From positions 1 to 12,784 of the forward strand of contig CALCXK010000025.1 of the NCBI GenBank assembly GCA_937905835.1: a DNA stretch of 12,784 nt, in the 5' to 3' direction. How positions within the stretch are numbered: the first letter of the stretch is position 1; every line of letters starts with the position of its first letter. The notes under the pieces were generated by a model. The model did not search any database. It was given only the letters and a program-made list of their open reading frames with translations, and was not told the origin of the DNA. This stretch comes from an uncultured Ilumatobacter sp. (GTDB taxonomy: Bacteria > Actinomycetota > Acidimicrobiia > Acidimicrobiales > Ilumatobacteraceae). Positions 1 through 5,844 of the stretch are shown here, one piece after another. Made by a program: the position numbers and the translations under genes.

Positions 1-771
1 GTCATTTCGCTCAGCCCGACGCACACCGAAATTATGTTCGCGATCGGCGCCGGCGACCTGCTCGTTGCGGTCGATCAGTTCTCGAACTTCCCGGTCGAAG
101 CACTCGACCTTCCGAACGAACTGTCCGGCTTCGAGCCGAACGTCGAGGCAATCGCGGCGTATGAACCCGACCTCGTGCTCATCGGTGGCGACTTCTCCGG
201 TCTTGGCGACCAGCTTGCAGCTATCGGCATCGCATCGTGGGACGGCCCGGCCGCTACGACGATTGATGACACCTATGTCCAGATCGAACAGCTCGGTGCA
301 GCGACCGGCAACGTCGGAGGCGCAGCTGAACTGGTGCTCGACATGCAGACCCGTCTCGCCGCAGCGATCGCTGCAGCAACACAGGTCGACGGTTCGTTGA
401 GTATCTATCACGAGCTCGATCCGACGCTCTTCAGCTCGGATTCGACGACGTTCATTGGTGAGATCTACACCTTGCTTGGTCTCCAGAACATCGCTGACCA
501 GGTTGAGGGCGACAACTTCGGGTACCCGAAGTTGAACGCTGAGTTCATCGTTTCTGCGAACCCAGACCTCATTTTCCTTGCTGACACAAAGTGCTGCGAT
601 CAGACCATCGACACGGTTGGAGCGCGCGACGGTTGGGATGTCATCGCTGCGGTCCAGAACGGCAACGTCATCGAGATGGATGACGACGTTGCCTCGCGTT
701 GGGGCCCGCGCATCGTCGACTACGTCGAAGCAGTCTCGGCAGCGGTTCAGGCTGCCGCCGTTCCGGCGTAG
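1..771 (+). CDS. ABC importer substrate-binding protein (cobalamin/iron-siderophore class), 5' partial
   Basis: The reading frame is open from base 1, so the signal peptide and true start lie outside the window; 256 residues are visible. The first visible residues, VISLSPTHTEIMFAIGAGD, are the hallmark opening of the BtuF/FepB-like periplasmic binding protein fold (Peripla_BP_2). The family pattern continues with FEPNVEAIAAYEPDLVLIGG near residues 50-70 and a typical C-terminal lobe ending WGPRIVDYVEAV. A Cys-Cys pair (TKCCDQ, near residue 200) is visible; I recall it from actinobacterial relatives. The protein should capture a metal chelate outside the membrane and hand it to the FecCD permease encoded 10 bases downstream. 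The sequence does not separate cobalamin, haem and ferric-siderophore substrates. Family assignment is firm and substrate is open. In actinobacteria such proteins are normally lipoproteins, but the lipobox region is missing here. Confidence 0.93.
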   Translation, partial: VISLSPTHTEIMFAIGAGDLLVAVDQFSNFPVEALDLPNELSGFEPNVEAIAAYEPDLVLIGGDFSGLGDQLAAIGIASWDGPAATTIDDTYVQIEQLGAATGNVGGAAELVLDMQTRLAAAIAAATQVDGSLSIYHELDPTLFSSDSTTFIGEIYTLLGLQNIADQVEGDNFGYPKLNAEFIVSANPDLIFLADTKCCDQTIDTVGARDGWDVIAAVQNGNVIEMDDDVASRWGPRIVDYVEAVSAAVQAAAVPA

Positions 772-781
772 TTTCTCCTAT

Positions 782-1858
782 ATGTCTTCTCTCGCAACGG
801 GTTCCGAGCAGGCGTCGCCAGCGCGTGGCCCGTTGCGAGATGGAGTCTGGTTCACGGGTGCTGCCGCCGTGCTGCTGGCAGCGATTGTGTTCGGTTCGTC
901 GATCGGGCCGGCCGGGCCCGATTGGTGGCGGGTGCCACTCGAACTCCTCAATCGTCTGCCGCTGATCGACTTCGATTCAGGTGTCACCGACGGCGAATGG
1001 GCGATTGTCTGGAAGATCCGGATGCCGCGTGTCATCCTCGGCGGGCTCGTCGGTGGCATGTTGTCGATCGCCGGAGCCGCCTACCAGGGCGTGTTCCGTA
1101 ACCCCCTTGTCGACCCCTACCTCCTCGGTGCCGCAGCCGGTGCTGGCCTTGGGGCAACCATTGGTCTGACGTTCGGCCGGAGCGCCACCTCCGGCTGGCC
1201 GATCGACCCCGTCCCGGCAGTTGCATTCGTCTTCGCTGTCGCAACGGTGATGGTCACGTACACGGTCGGAGCAGCATTCGGCGGCTCGCGCACCGGTGTC
1301 ACGCTCGTCTTGGCCGGTGTCGCGGTGGTGTCGTTCACGTCGGCACTTCAGGCGTTTATCCTGCAGCGCAACCTTGACGTAATTCGCGAGGTGACGCGCT
1401 GGTTGCTCGGCAGCCTCACTCGATCGAGTTGGGCAGACGTTCGGCTTGTCTTGCCCTATGTCGCCGTCAGTTCGTTGGTGTTGATCGTGCATCGCCGACA
1501 TCTCGATGTGTTTCGTGTCGGCGACGAAGAGGCCGCAACGTTGGGCGTTTCGGTCCCCCGAACTCGGCTGGTCATCGTGATCGCTGCAACGCTGGGAACT
1601 GCTGCGGTGGTGTCGGTGAGCGGACTGATCGGCTTCGTTGGCCTCGTCGTGCCGCACGTGGTTCGACTCATCGCAGGTGCAGGGCACCGTCGACTCCTGC
1701 CACTCTCAATGATGGGAGGTGCCGCATTCATGATCCTTGCTGATGTCCCCGGGCGAATGCTGACACGGCCCGCAGAGACCCCGATTGGGATTGTCACGGC
1801 GTTCGTGGGTGCCCCGTTTTTCCTGTATCTCCTCCGCACGAGGCGCGTCGGCGCATGA
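782..1858 (+). CDS. FecCD-family ABC transporter permease
   Basis: A 358-residue polytopic membrane protein of the BtuC/FecCD/FhuB type, forming the translocation channel for a cobalamin or iron-siderophore importer. Family signatures are in order: RMPRVILGGLVGGMLSIAGA (residues 80-99) followed by QGVFRNPLVDPYLLG; GDEEAATLGV (247-256), the cytoplasmic loop that contacts the ATPase; GLIGFVGLVVPHVVRLIAG (281-299); and a C-terminal PIGIVTAFVGAPFFLYLL helix. Hydrophobic segments fit about 9-10 membrane spans. I chose the ATG at 782, giving MSSLATGSEQ; the open frame extends further upstream, but that part overlaps the binding-protein gene and has no family similarity. The gap to the binding protein is 10 bases, and the stop overlaps the ATPase start (ATGA), so the three genes should be cotranscribed and translationally coupled. 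No clear Shine-Dalgarno is seen. Confidence 0.93.
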   Translation: MSSLATGSEQASPARGPLRDGVWFTGAAAVLLAAIVFGSSIGPAGPDWWRVPLELLNRLPLIDFDSGVTDGEWAIVWKIRMPRVILGGLVGGMLSIAGAAYQGVFRNPLVDPYLLGAAAGAGLGATIGLTFGRSATSGWPIDPVPAVAFVFAVATVMVTYTVGAAFGGSRTGVTLVLAGVAVVSFTSALQAFILQRNLDVIREVTRWLLGSLTRSSWADVRLVLPYVAVSSLVLIVHRRHLDVFRVGDEEAATLGVSVPRTRLVIVIAATLGTAAVVSVSGLIGFVGLVVPHVVRLIAGAGHRRLLPLSMMGGAAFMILADVPGRMLTRPAETPIGIVTAFVGAPFFLYLLRTRRVGA

Positions 1859-2658
1859 GCACTTTGACGCTGGAGGACGTCGCAGTTCGTTACACCAAGC
1901 GTGGCGTGTCGGCGTTGGCCGGCTATTCCGATGTGATTTTGCCTGGCGAGTGGCTTGGCCTCATCGGGCCGAACGGGGCCGGCAAGTCGTCGCTGCTGAA
2001 GGCGATTGCCGGATTGGTCCGCTCCGATGGTCGTCTCGCTGTCGACGGCGTCGTGCTCGACGATCTCAACGACCGGTCACGAGCGGCGCTCGTTGCCTAC
2101 GTCGCCCAGGATCCGTTGATTCCCAACGACATGACCACACGTGAATACGTGCTGCTCGGTCGGACGCCGTACATCGGCTACTTCGGCTCACCGACCCGCG
2201 CCGATCACCGAGTCGTCGACGATGTACTCGAACGTCTTCGCCTCGGTGAGTTCGCCGATCGCTTACTCGGTGAACTGAGCGGGGGAGAGCGGCAACGCAT
2301 CGTCCTCGCTCGGGCGCTGGCTCAGCAAGCGCCGATCCTGCTGCTCGACGAGCCGACGTCAGCCCTTGACATCGGTCACCAGCAGCAGGCGCTCGAACTG
2401 GTGGCCGAACTTCGTCGCACCGAGCGAATCACCGTGATCAGTGCGTTGCACGATCTGACGCTTGCCGGCACCTACACCGACCGCTTGGTCATGCTGCACC
2501 ACGGCGCTGTCGTCGCGGCCGGCGACGCCGCCGAGGTCCTCACGGCCGACCGTCTCGGAAAGATATACAACGTGTGCGTCACGGTTGAAGTGGACGTCGA
2601 CGAGTTGGGCAATCGGCAGGTCGTTGTCGTCCCGCGCCGGGGTTTCCCGGCACCATGA
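1855..2658 (+). CDS. ABC transporter ATPase (BtuD/FecE-like)
   Basis: A 267-residue nucleotide-binding subunit that powers the importer encoded just upstream. All catalytic motifs are intact: Walker A GPNGAGKSS (residues 38-46), Q-loop Q85 (VAQD), signature LSGGERQR (141-148), Walker B ILLLDEP (161-167) with catalytic Glu166, D-loop SALD (169-172) and switch His199 (ALHDL). Length and motif spacing are normal for the FecE/BtuD/HmuV group. The ATG at 1855 overlaps the permease stop by four bases. The C-terminal extension after the switch region (VEVDVDELGNRQVVVV, about residues 244-259) is the usual short regulatory tail. The gene ends in another ATGA at 2655, which might start a further small gene (see 2655-2788). 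Substrate is unknown for the same reason as for the binding protein. Confidence 0.95.
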   Translation: MSTLTLEDVAVRYTKRGVSALAGYSDVILPGEWLGLIGPNGAGKSSLLKAIAGLVRSDGRLAVDGVVLDDLNDRSRAALVAYVAQDPLIPNDMTTREYVLLGRTPYIGYFGSPTRADHRVVDDVLERLRLGEFADRLLGELSGGERQRIVLARALAQQAPILLLDEPTSALDIGHQQQALELVAELRRTERITVISALHDLTLAGTYTDRLVMLHHGAVVAAGDAAEVLTADRLGKIYNVCVTVEVDVDELGNRQVVVVPRRGFPAP

Positions 2659-2788
2659 CTGCCCTCCGTCCTGCCGATGTTGCGTCATCGGCTCCGGCGC
2701 GAAGGACGATGACACCGTTGCGCAACTCGCCGACGCCGTCGAGGAGCATCTCGACACGGATCTTCTCCGCCACCTCATCTCGGCGTGA
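2655..2788 (+). other. Coding-like stretch of uncertain status, possibly a frameshifted or truncated small gene
   Basis: An ATG at 2655 overlaps the ATPase stop (ATGA), the same coupling seen at the previous junction. Its own frame reads MTALRPADVASS and then becomes unconvincing. From about 2683 to the TGA at 2786-2788 a different + frame has strongly G/C-ending codons and reads as an acidic peptide (VIGSGAKDDDTVAQLADAVE, then EHLDTDLLRHLISA). That frame has no start codon of its own after the ATPase gene ends. One indel near 2680 would join the two into a protein of about 44 residues. The minus strand, in the same codon register, also reads plausibly (MLLDGVGELRNGVIVL), so even the strand is not certain. 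I recognise no family. It could be an eroded gene, a sequencing indel, or non-coding DNA between converging genes. Confidence 0.3.
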
Positions 2789-2793
2789 CAGGT

Positions 2794-3813
2794 TCACCAG
2801 AAGCGGAGGTCGATGTCCCACTTGTCGGTGATGATGTCTCCGTCGACAACCCACATCTGCTGGTGCTTCGCAACGGTGGGGTCGACGTGCGCCGGGAGCA
2901 GCCTCGTGCGGTCACCGACCTTCCAGTCGGTCAGCTCGGTGGGCGACAGCGTCGTGTGCTCGTCCGAGCAAAAGAGCACCTTGCCGCCAGACCACGAAGG
3001 GTTGCCGTGGTCCATGCCAAGTGATTTGAGGCCGCAGTCGACGACGATCCAGCCCTTTGGGTTCACGGAGATCACGGTGGCCAGCACACTCAGGGCACAC
3101 TCGAAGGGGAGGTCGAGTTCGAGGTACTGGGTGTCCATCAGGGCATAACTGCCGGCCTGAATTTCGGTGCACCACGTGTTCGAATCAAACGTGCCGGTAC
3201 CGCCACCTGACACGATGTCGCCGCCGACGCGGTCGGCTGCTTCGAGCAAAATCGCTGTGGCCGCGCTGACCTTGTGGACGCGTTCGCTGCGGTCGTGGAC
3301 CATCATCAAGTGGCCCTCGTAGCCCATCACACCGCGGACCTCGAGGCCAGCCGAGCGTGCCTTCTCGGCGAGCCGCGGTGCGTCCTCGATCGAGCAGCCA
3401 CAGCGGGGGAGGCCGATTTCGACGTCGATGAGCACACTTCGGATGCCACCAGCGATAGCGGCGTCGAGGGTGACGTCAGAGTCGACCGCAACGGTGATGT
3501 TGGCGTCGTCAGCTAACGCGCCGAGGCGGGCGACGTCGAGCGACTCGTTGGCGAGGAGCAGGTCGTCGCCGAGGCCCGCCCTAACCATCCCCTCGATTTC
3601 GAGGGGAGTGGCTGCACAGAAGCCGGTGTGTCCGCCATCGGCGAGACGGCGCGCCATGGCGGTCGACTTGAATGCCTTGACGTGAGGGCGGAGCTTCTTG
3701 CCTGGCAGGACGGCGTCCATCGCAGCGCAGTTTGCTTCGAAGATCGATGTCTCAACAACGAGGGCGGGTGTCCGAAGATCGTCGATGGTGGTCGGATCCA
3801 GTTCGCTGGGCAC
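2794..3813 (-). CDS. D-threonine aldolase / D-serine dehydratase-like PLP enzyme
   Basis: A 339-residue fold-type III (alanine-racemase-like barrel) PLP enzyme, opening DLRTPALVVETSIFEANCAAM as in the DSD1 family. The PLP lysine motif is RPHVKAFKS, with Lys46 the expected Schiff-base residue. A glycine-rich phosphate-binding stretch, VSGGGTGTF, is at residues 201-209. The C-terminal metal site reads PAHVDPTV (His309, Asp311). From recall, His-x-Asp is the Mn2+ site of D-threonine aldolases, whereas eukaryotic-type D-serine dehydratases have His-x-Cys. Aldolase-type cleavage of D-3-hydroxy amino acids to glycine plus an aldehyde is therefore more likely than D-serine dehydration; the native substrate is unknown. 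The start is GTG at 3813, set by a -10-like TATTTT six bases upstream and by the family N terminus. The gene lies 17 bases after the TetR gene, and its start codon sits in a palindrome shared with that gene. Confidence 0.85.
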   Translation of the reverse strand: MPSELDPTTIDDLRTPALVVETSIFEANCAAMDAVLPGKKLRPHVKAFKSTAMARRLADGGHTGFCAATPLEIEGMVRAGLGDDLLLANESLDVARLGALADDANITVAVDSDVTLDAAIAGGIRSVLIDVEIGLPRCGCSIEDAPRLAEKARSAGLEVRGVMGYEGHLMMVHDRSERVHKVSAATAILLEAADRVGGDIVSGGGTGTFDSNTWCTEIQAGSYALMDTQYLELDLPFECALSVLATVISVNPKGWIVVDCGLKSLGMDHGNPSWSGGKVLFCSDEHTTLSPTELTDWKVGDRTRLLPAHVDPTVAKHQQMWVVDGDIITDKWDIDLRFW

Positions 3814-3821
3814 CCGCCCAA
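3806..3821 (-). promoter_or_regulatory. Predicted TetR operator over the D-threonine aldolase start
   Basis: On the minus strand this reads TTGGGCGGGTGCCCAG, a palindrome with arms TGGGC/GCCCA around a four-base centre. The GTG start codon is inside it. It matches the element over the TetR start (4411-4426) at 14 of 16 positions, and both arms TGGGC/GCCCA are identical in the two copies. Repressor binding here would cover the transcription start of a leaderless mRNA. Confidence 0.6.
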
Positions 3822-3825
3822 AATA
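3814..3825 (-). promoter_or_regulatory. Leaderless promoter -10 of the D-threonine aldolase gene
   Basis: On the minus strand TATTTT (3820-3825) is followed by six bases (GGGCGG) and then the GTG at 3813. It is preceded by TGC, giving an extended -10 look (TGCTATTTT). I see no convincing -35. It lies between the TetR stop and the aldolase start, so the aldolase may be transcribed separately from the repressor. Confidence 0.55.
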
Positions 3826-3830
3826 GCAGA

Positions 3831-4418
3831 TCAGTGCAGGCTGGCGAGAAAGGAGTTGAGCTGCTGCCGTTGGATTCGTCGATGTGATGGCGACGGGTTG
3901 AGGACGGCCTGCATGCTCAAGCCGTCCATCAGCGTGAGGAACTCGTCGGCGATCACCTTGGCTGAACGGCCGGCCTCGATTTCCCCGGCACTCTGCGCCT
4001 GTTTCGCGTAGCGCATCAAGACCTTCGTGAGCTGGCGACGTTGGTCGTGATACCAGACCGCAAGGTCAGGTGACCCAACCGATGCAGCCACAAACGACAA
4101 CTCAGCCTGGGCTTCGCCCAGCCGAGCGTCATCGAGCGGGAGGAGTTCGAGCATCAGTTCGCCAAGTGCATTCAGTCCGGAAAGCCCGGCCAGGCGAGCG
4201 GCCAGTCGCATGCGGATTCGCTCGTAGAACCGCTCGAGCAGTTGGCGGACGAGGTCGTCCTTGCTGTCGAAGTAGTGCGACATCGCGCCCTTGGCTTCGC
4301 CCGCAGCTTCAGTCACACGGCGTGTGGTCAGCCCATCGAGGCCGTGCTCCAACAGCACCTGGCCTGCGGCATCAAGGATCAGCGCGCGACGCTCGACACG
4401 ATCCACGATTTTGGGCAC
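3831..4418 (-). CDS. TetR-family transcriptional repressor
   Basis: A 195-residue one-domain repressor. The N terminus (RRALILDAAGQVLLEHG, then GLTTRRVTEAAGEAKGAMSHYF) is a textbook TetR helix-turn-helix at about residues 10-50, with the closing YF before DSKDDLV. The C-terminal half is helical and should hold the ligand pocket and dimer interface; its sequence shows no ligand. The BetI/AcrR-type layout is usual, and no specific subfamily is claimed. The GTG start at 4418 is supported by TAAGTT six bases upstream. The gene is 19 bases after the MOSC gene and 17 bases before the D-threonine aldolase gene, all on the minus strand. Near-identical palindromes over its own start and the aldolase start suggest that it represses both. 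A plausible inducer is an amino acid or aldehyde related to the aldolase reaction, but this is inference. Confidence 0.92.
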   Translation of the reverse strand: MPKIVDRVERRALILDAAGQVLLEHGLDGLTTRRVTEAAGEAKGAMSHYFDSKDDLVRQLLERFYERIRMRLAARLAGLSGLNALGELMLELLPLDDARLGEAQAELSFVAASVGSPDLAVWYHDQRRQLTKVLMRYAKQAQSAGEIEAGRSAKVIADEFLTLMDGLSMQAVLNPSPSHRRIQRQQLNSFLASLH

Positions 4419-4426
4419 TCGCCCAA
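4411..4426 (-). promoter_or_regulatory. Predicted TetR autoregulatory operator over its own start
   Basis: The minus strand reads TTGGGCGAGTGCCCAA, a perfect 6+6 palindrome (TTGGGC/GCCCAA) with a four-base centre that contains the GT of the GTG start. The same element with two differences lies over the next gene's start (3806-3821). The six bases before the start in the other leaderless genes of this window do not resemble it, so it is not a general feature of starts here. Confidence 0.62.
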
Positions 4427-4430
4427 CTTA
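4419..4430 (-). promoter_or_regulatory. Leaderless promoter -10 of the TetR gene
   Basis: On the minus strand TAAGTT (4425-4430) is followed by GGGCGA and then the GTG at 4418. The hexamer fits actinobacterial TANNNT at the spacing expected if transcription begins at the start codon. It partly overlaps the palindromic operator. Confidence 0.5.
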
Positions 4431-4437
4431 GCGTCTG

Positions 4438-5001
4438 TCAGACCTTTTCCATGCGGGCGAATGGGCCCGCGGGGAAACGGATTTTGATCTCATCGCCTGC
4501 CGCAACGGTTCCGTCGGCAACGACGATACCCATGACGCCAGTGCGTCCAATTTTTGGCCCGTCAGGATTATGCGGATCGTCGATGAACATCATCTTCATG
4601 ACGCCGTCACCGACCGACTTGATCTGTGGGCACGGATGACGGAGCCCGGTCAAGGCAACGAGGGCCGTATTGCCGATGCGGAGCATCGAACCGACGGGCA
4701 GGCTGATGAGGTCGATGCCGGCGGTCGTGATGTTCTCTCCGAGTTGGCCGGCACGGATGCTGTGGCCAGCATCAGTGACCTCTCCGAGTAGCTCACTCAT
4801 GACCAGGTGGACTTGACGGAGGTTTGGCTGGTCGGGATTTGCTGCCACGCGTGAGCGGTGCTTCACCTTGGCGCCTCGGTGGGCGTCGCCGTTGACGCCC
4901 AGCCCAGCAACCAACTCGATCAATTCGCATGTGGTCTTCGAGAAGGTGTGCTTGTCACTGCGGTGGACTGCAGCCACCGTTCCAATCAGATCAGGATCCA
5001 T
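4438..5001 (-). CDS. MOSC-domain protein
   Basis: A 187-residue protein spanning one MOSC domain, the C-terminal domain type of molybdenum-cofactor sulfurases, which also occurs alone in bacteria (YiiM/YuaD-like). Family landmarks are GLGVNGDAHRG (residues 33-43), GQLGENITTAGIDL (85-98) and the conserved-cysteine block LTGLRHPCPQI, with Cys124 the expected sulfur-carrying or substrate-contacting residue. Standalone MOSC proteins act in Moco-related or N-hydroxylated-compound metabolism; the substrate here is unknown. I chose ATG 5001 (MDPDLIGTVAAVHR) over an upstream ATG at 5079. The upstream one would run into the divergent aldolase gene, and TACGTT lies six bases before 5001. The gene stops 19 bases before the TetR start on the same strand and is 31 bases from the divergent class II aldolase. 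Confidence 0.88.
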   Translation of the reverse strand: MDPDLIGTVAAVHRSDKHTFSKTTCELIELVAGLGVNGDAHRGAKVKHRSRVAANPDQPNLRQVHLVMSELLGEVTDAGHSIRAGQLGENITTAGIDLISLPVGSMLRIGNTALVALTGLRHPCPQIKSVGDGVMKMMFIDDPHNPDGPKIGRTGVMGIVVADGTVAAGDEIKIRFPAGPFARMEKV

Positions 5002-5013
5002 TCGCTCAACGTA
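5002..5013 (-). promoter_or_regulatory. Leaderless promoter -10 of the MOSC gene
   Basis: On the minus strand TACGTT (5008-5013) is followed by GAGCGA and then ATG 5001. It shares a 31-bp intergenic region with the oppositely oriented promoter at 5021-5032, so the two -10 elements are back to back with seven bases between them. Confidence 0.5.
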
Positions 5014-5020
5014 GAAGACA

Positions 5021-5032
5021 TACCATTGCAAC
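5021..5032 (+). promoter_or_regulatory. Leaderless promoter -10 of the class II aldolase gene
   Basis: TACCAT (5021-5026) is followed by TGCAAC and then ATG 5033. No Shine-Dalgarno is present. Any -35 contact for this promoter must lie inside the start of the MOSC gene. Confidence 0.52.
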
Positions 5033-5794
5033 ATGGCTGATGCGTATCCAGATTTCCCCGGCGTCGACGCGCACGACACCGTGCGTTCACCCGAGGCTGA
5101 GCGAACACACCGTAAAGAGATGTGTGCCCTCGGATATCGGATCTTTGGTGCCCAACGCTGGGGGCAGTTCGGTGACGGTCATGTCTCGGCGCGCGACCCG
5201 ATTCTGACCGATCATTTCTGGCTGCTCGACTGGGGCATTCCGTTCAGTGCAGCCACGCCGGAGCAGCTCGTCCTTGTGGGGCCCGGTGGCGATGTTGTCG
5301 ATGCCGATGGCAACCCGACGGGTGCGGTCAACACGGCGGGATACAACATTCATGCGCCGTTGCTCGCAGCCCGTCCCGATGTGGTGAGTGCATGTCACAC
5401 GCACACGCAGTTCGGTACGCCGTGGTCGGCGAACGTCGAGCCGTTTCGTGCGCTCAGCCAGGAGTCGACGGCATTCGTCTTCGACCAGGCGCTGTTCGAC
5501 GACGAAGAAGTCGAGGTCCTCTCTACCGACGGCGGCAAGCGAATCGCGGCATCGCTTGGCGACGCGAAGCTGTGCATCCTGCGCAATCACGGACTCCTGA
5601 GCGTCGGGCGCACCGTCGAAGAGGCTGTCGGCTGGTTCGTGATGGCTGAACGTGTGGCCGAAGTGCACGTGAAGGCACCGAACGGTCAGGCAATCAGCGA
5701 CGAGGCGGCGACAATCGCTGCGGACACGATGGCGATGGACCTCACCGGGTGGCGTGTGTTCCAGTGGCTTCGGCGAAGCCTGCCCGACAACTGA
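5033..5794 (+). CDS. Class II aldolase/adducin-family protein
   Basis: A 253-residue single-domain protein of the zinc-dependent class II aldolase (FucA/AraD) and adducin superfamily. GDGHVSARDP (residues 48-57) is the substrate-loop signature. Zinc ligands appear as His122 and His124 in ACHTHTQFG and His186 in LRNHGLL. RPDVVSACHTHT is typical of the adducin-like bacterial branch. FucA has its catalytic Glu four residues before a conserved His (SSEWRFH); this protein has Gly103 there (NTAGYNIH). FucA-type aldol chemistry is therefore doubtful, as for other adducin-like members, and the reaction is unassigned. The ATG at 5033 is supported by TACCAT six bases upstream. The gene is divergent from the MOSC gene and converges on glpX with a 50-base gap holding part of a hairpin. 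Confidence 0.88.
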   Translation: MADAYPDFPGVDAHDTVRSPEAERTHRKEMCALGYRIFGAQRWGQFGDGHVSARDPILTDHFWLLDWGIPFSAATPEQLVLVGPGGDVVDADGNPTGAVNTAGYNIHAPLLAARPDVVSACHTHTQFGTPWSANVEPFRALSQESTAFVFDQALFDDEEVEVLSTDGGKRIAASLGDAKLCILRNHGLLSVGRTVEEAVGWFVMAERVAEVHVKAPNGQAISDEAATIAADTMAMDLTGWRVFQWLRRSLPDN

Positions 5795-5800
5795 TCGGGC
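5766..5800. terminator. Two adjacent hairpins at the convergent aldolase/glpX 3' ends
   Basis: GGCTTC-GGC-GAAGCC (5766-5780) is a perfect six-base stem with a three-base loop. One base later, GCCCGA-CAACTGA-TCGGGC (5782-5800) is a second perfect six-base stem across the aldolase stop codon. Neither is followed by a T-run on either strand, so this is not a canonical intrinsic terminator. The position between converging genes suggests termination or 3'-end protection. Confidence 0.35.
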
Positions 5801-5844
5801 CCTATGCCTTCAGCCGTGGCGTGGTTCAGAAGCCTCGACTTGGA

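Noticed and set aside
578..781. An extension of the permease upstream to base 578
   Set aside because: The extra 68 codons lie in another frame of the substrate-binding protein gene and read as basic, Ser/Arg-rich shadow sequence; family similarity begins after ATG 782.
769..781. TAGTTT before the permease ATG as a further leaderless promoter
   Set aside because: The gap is seven bases rather than six, the hexamer includes the stop codon of the preceding gene, and the gene is within a tight operon; chance is likelier.
977..1687. A 236-codon minus-strand frame inside the permease gene
   Set aside because: Its Cys/Asp/Arg/His-rich translation mirrors a membrane-protein gene on the other strand; there are no motifs and no promoter.
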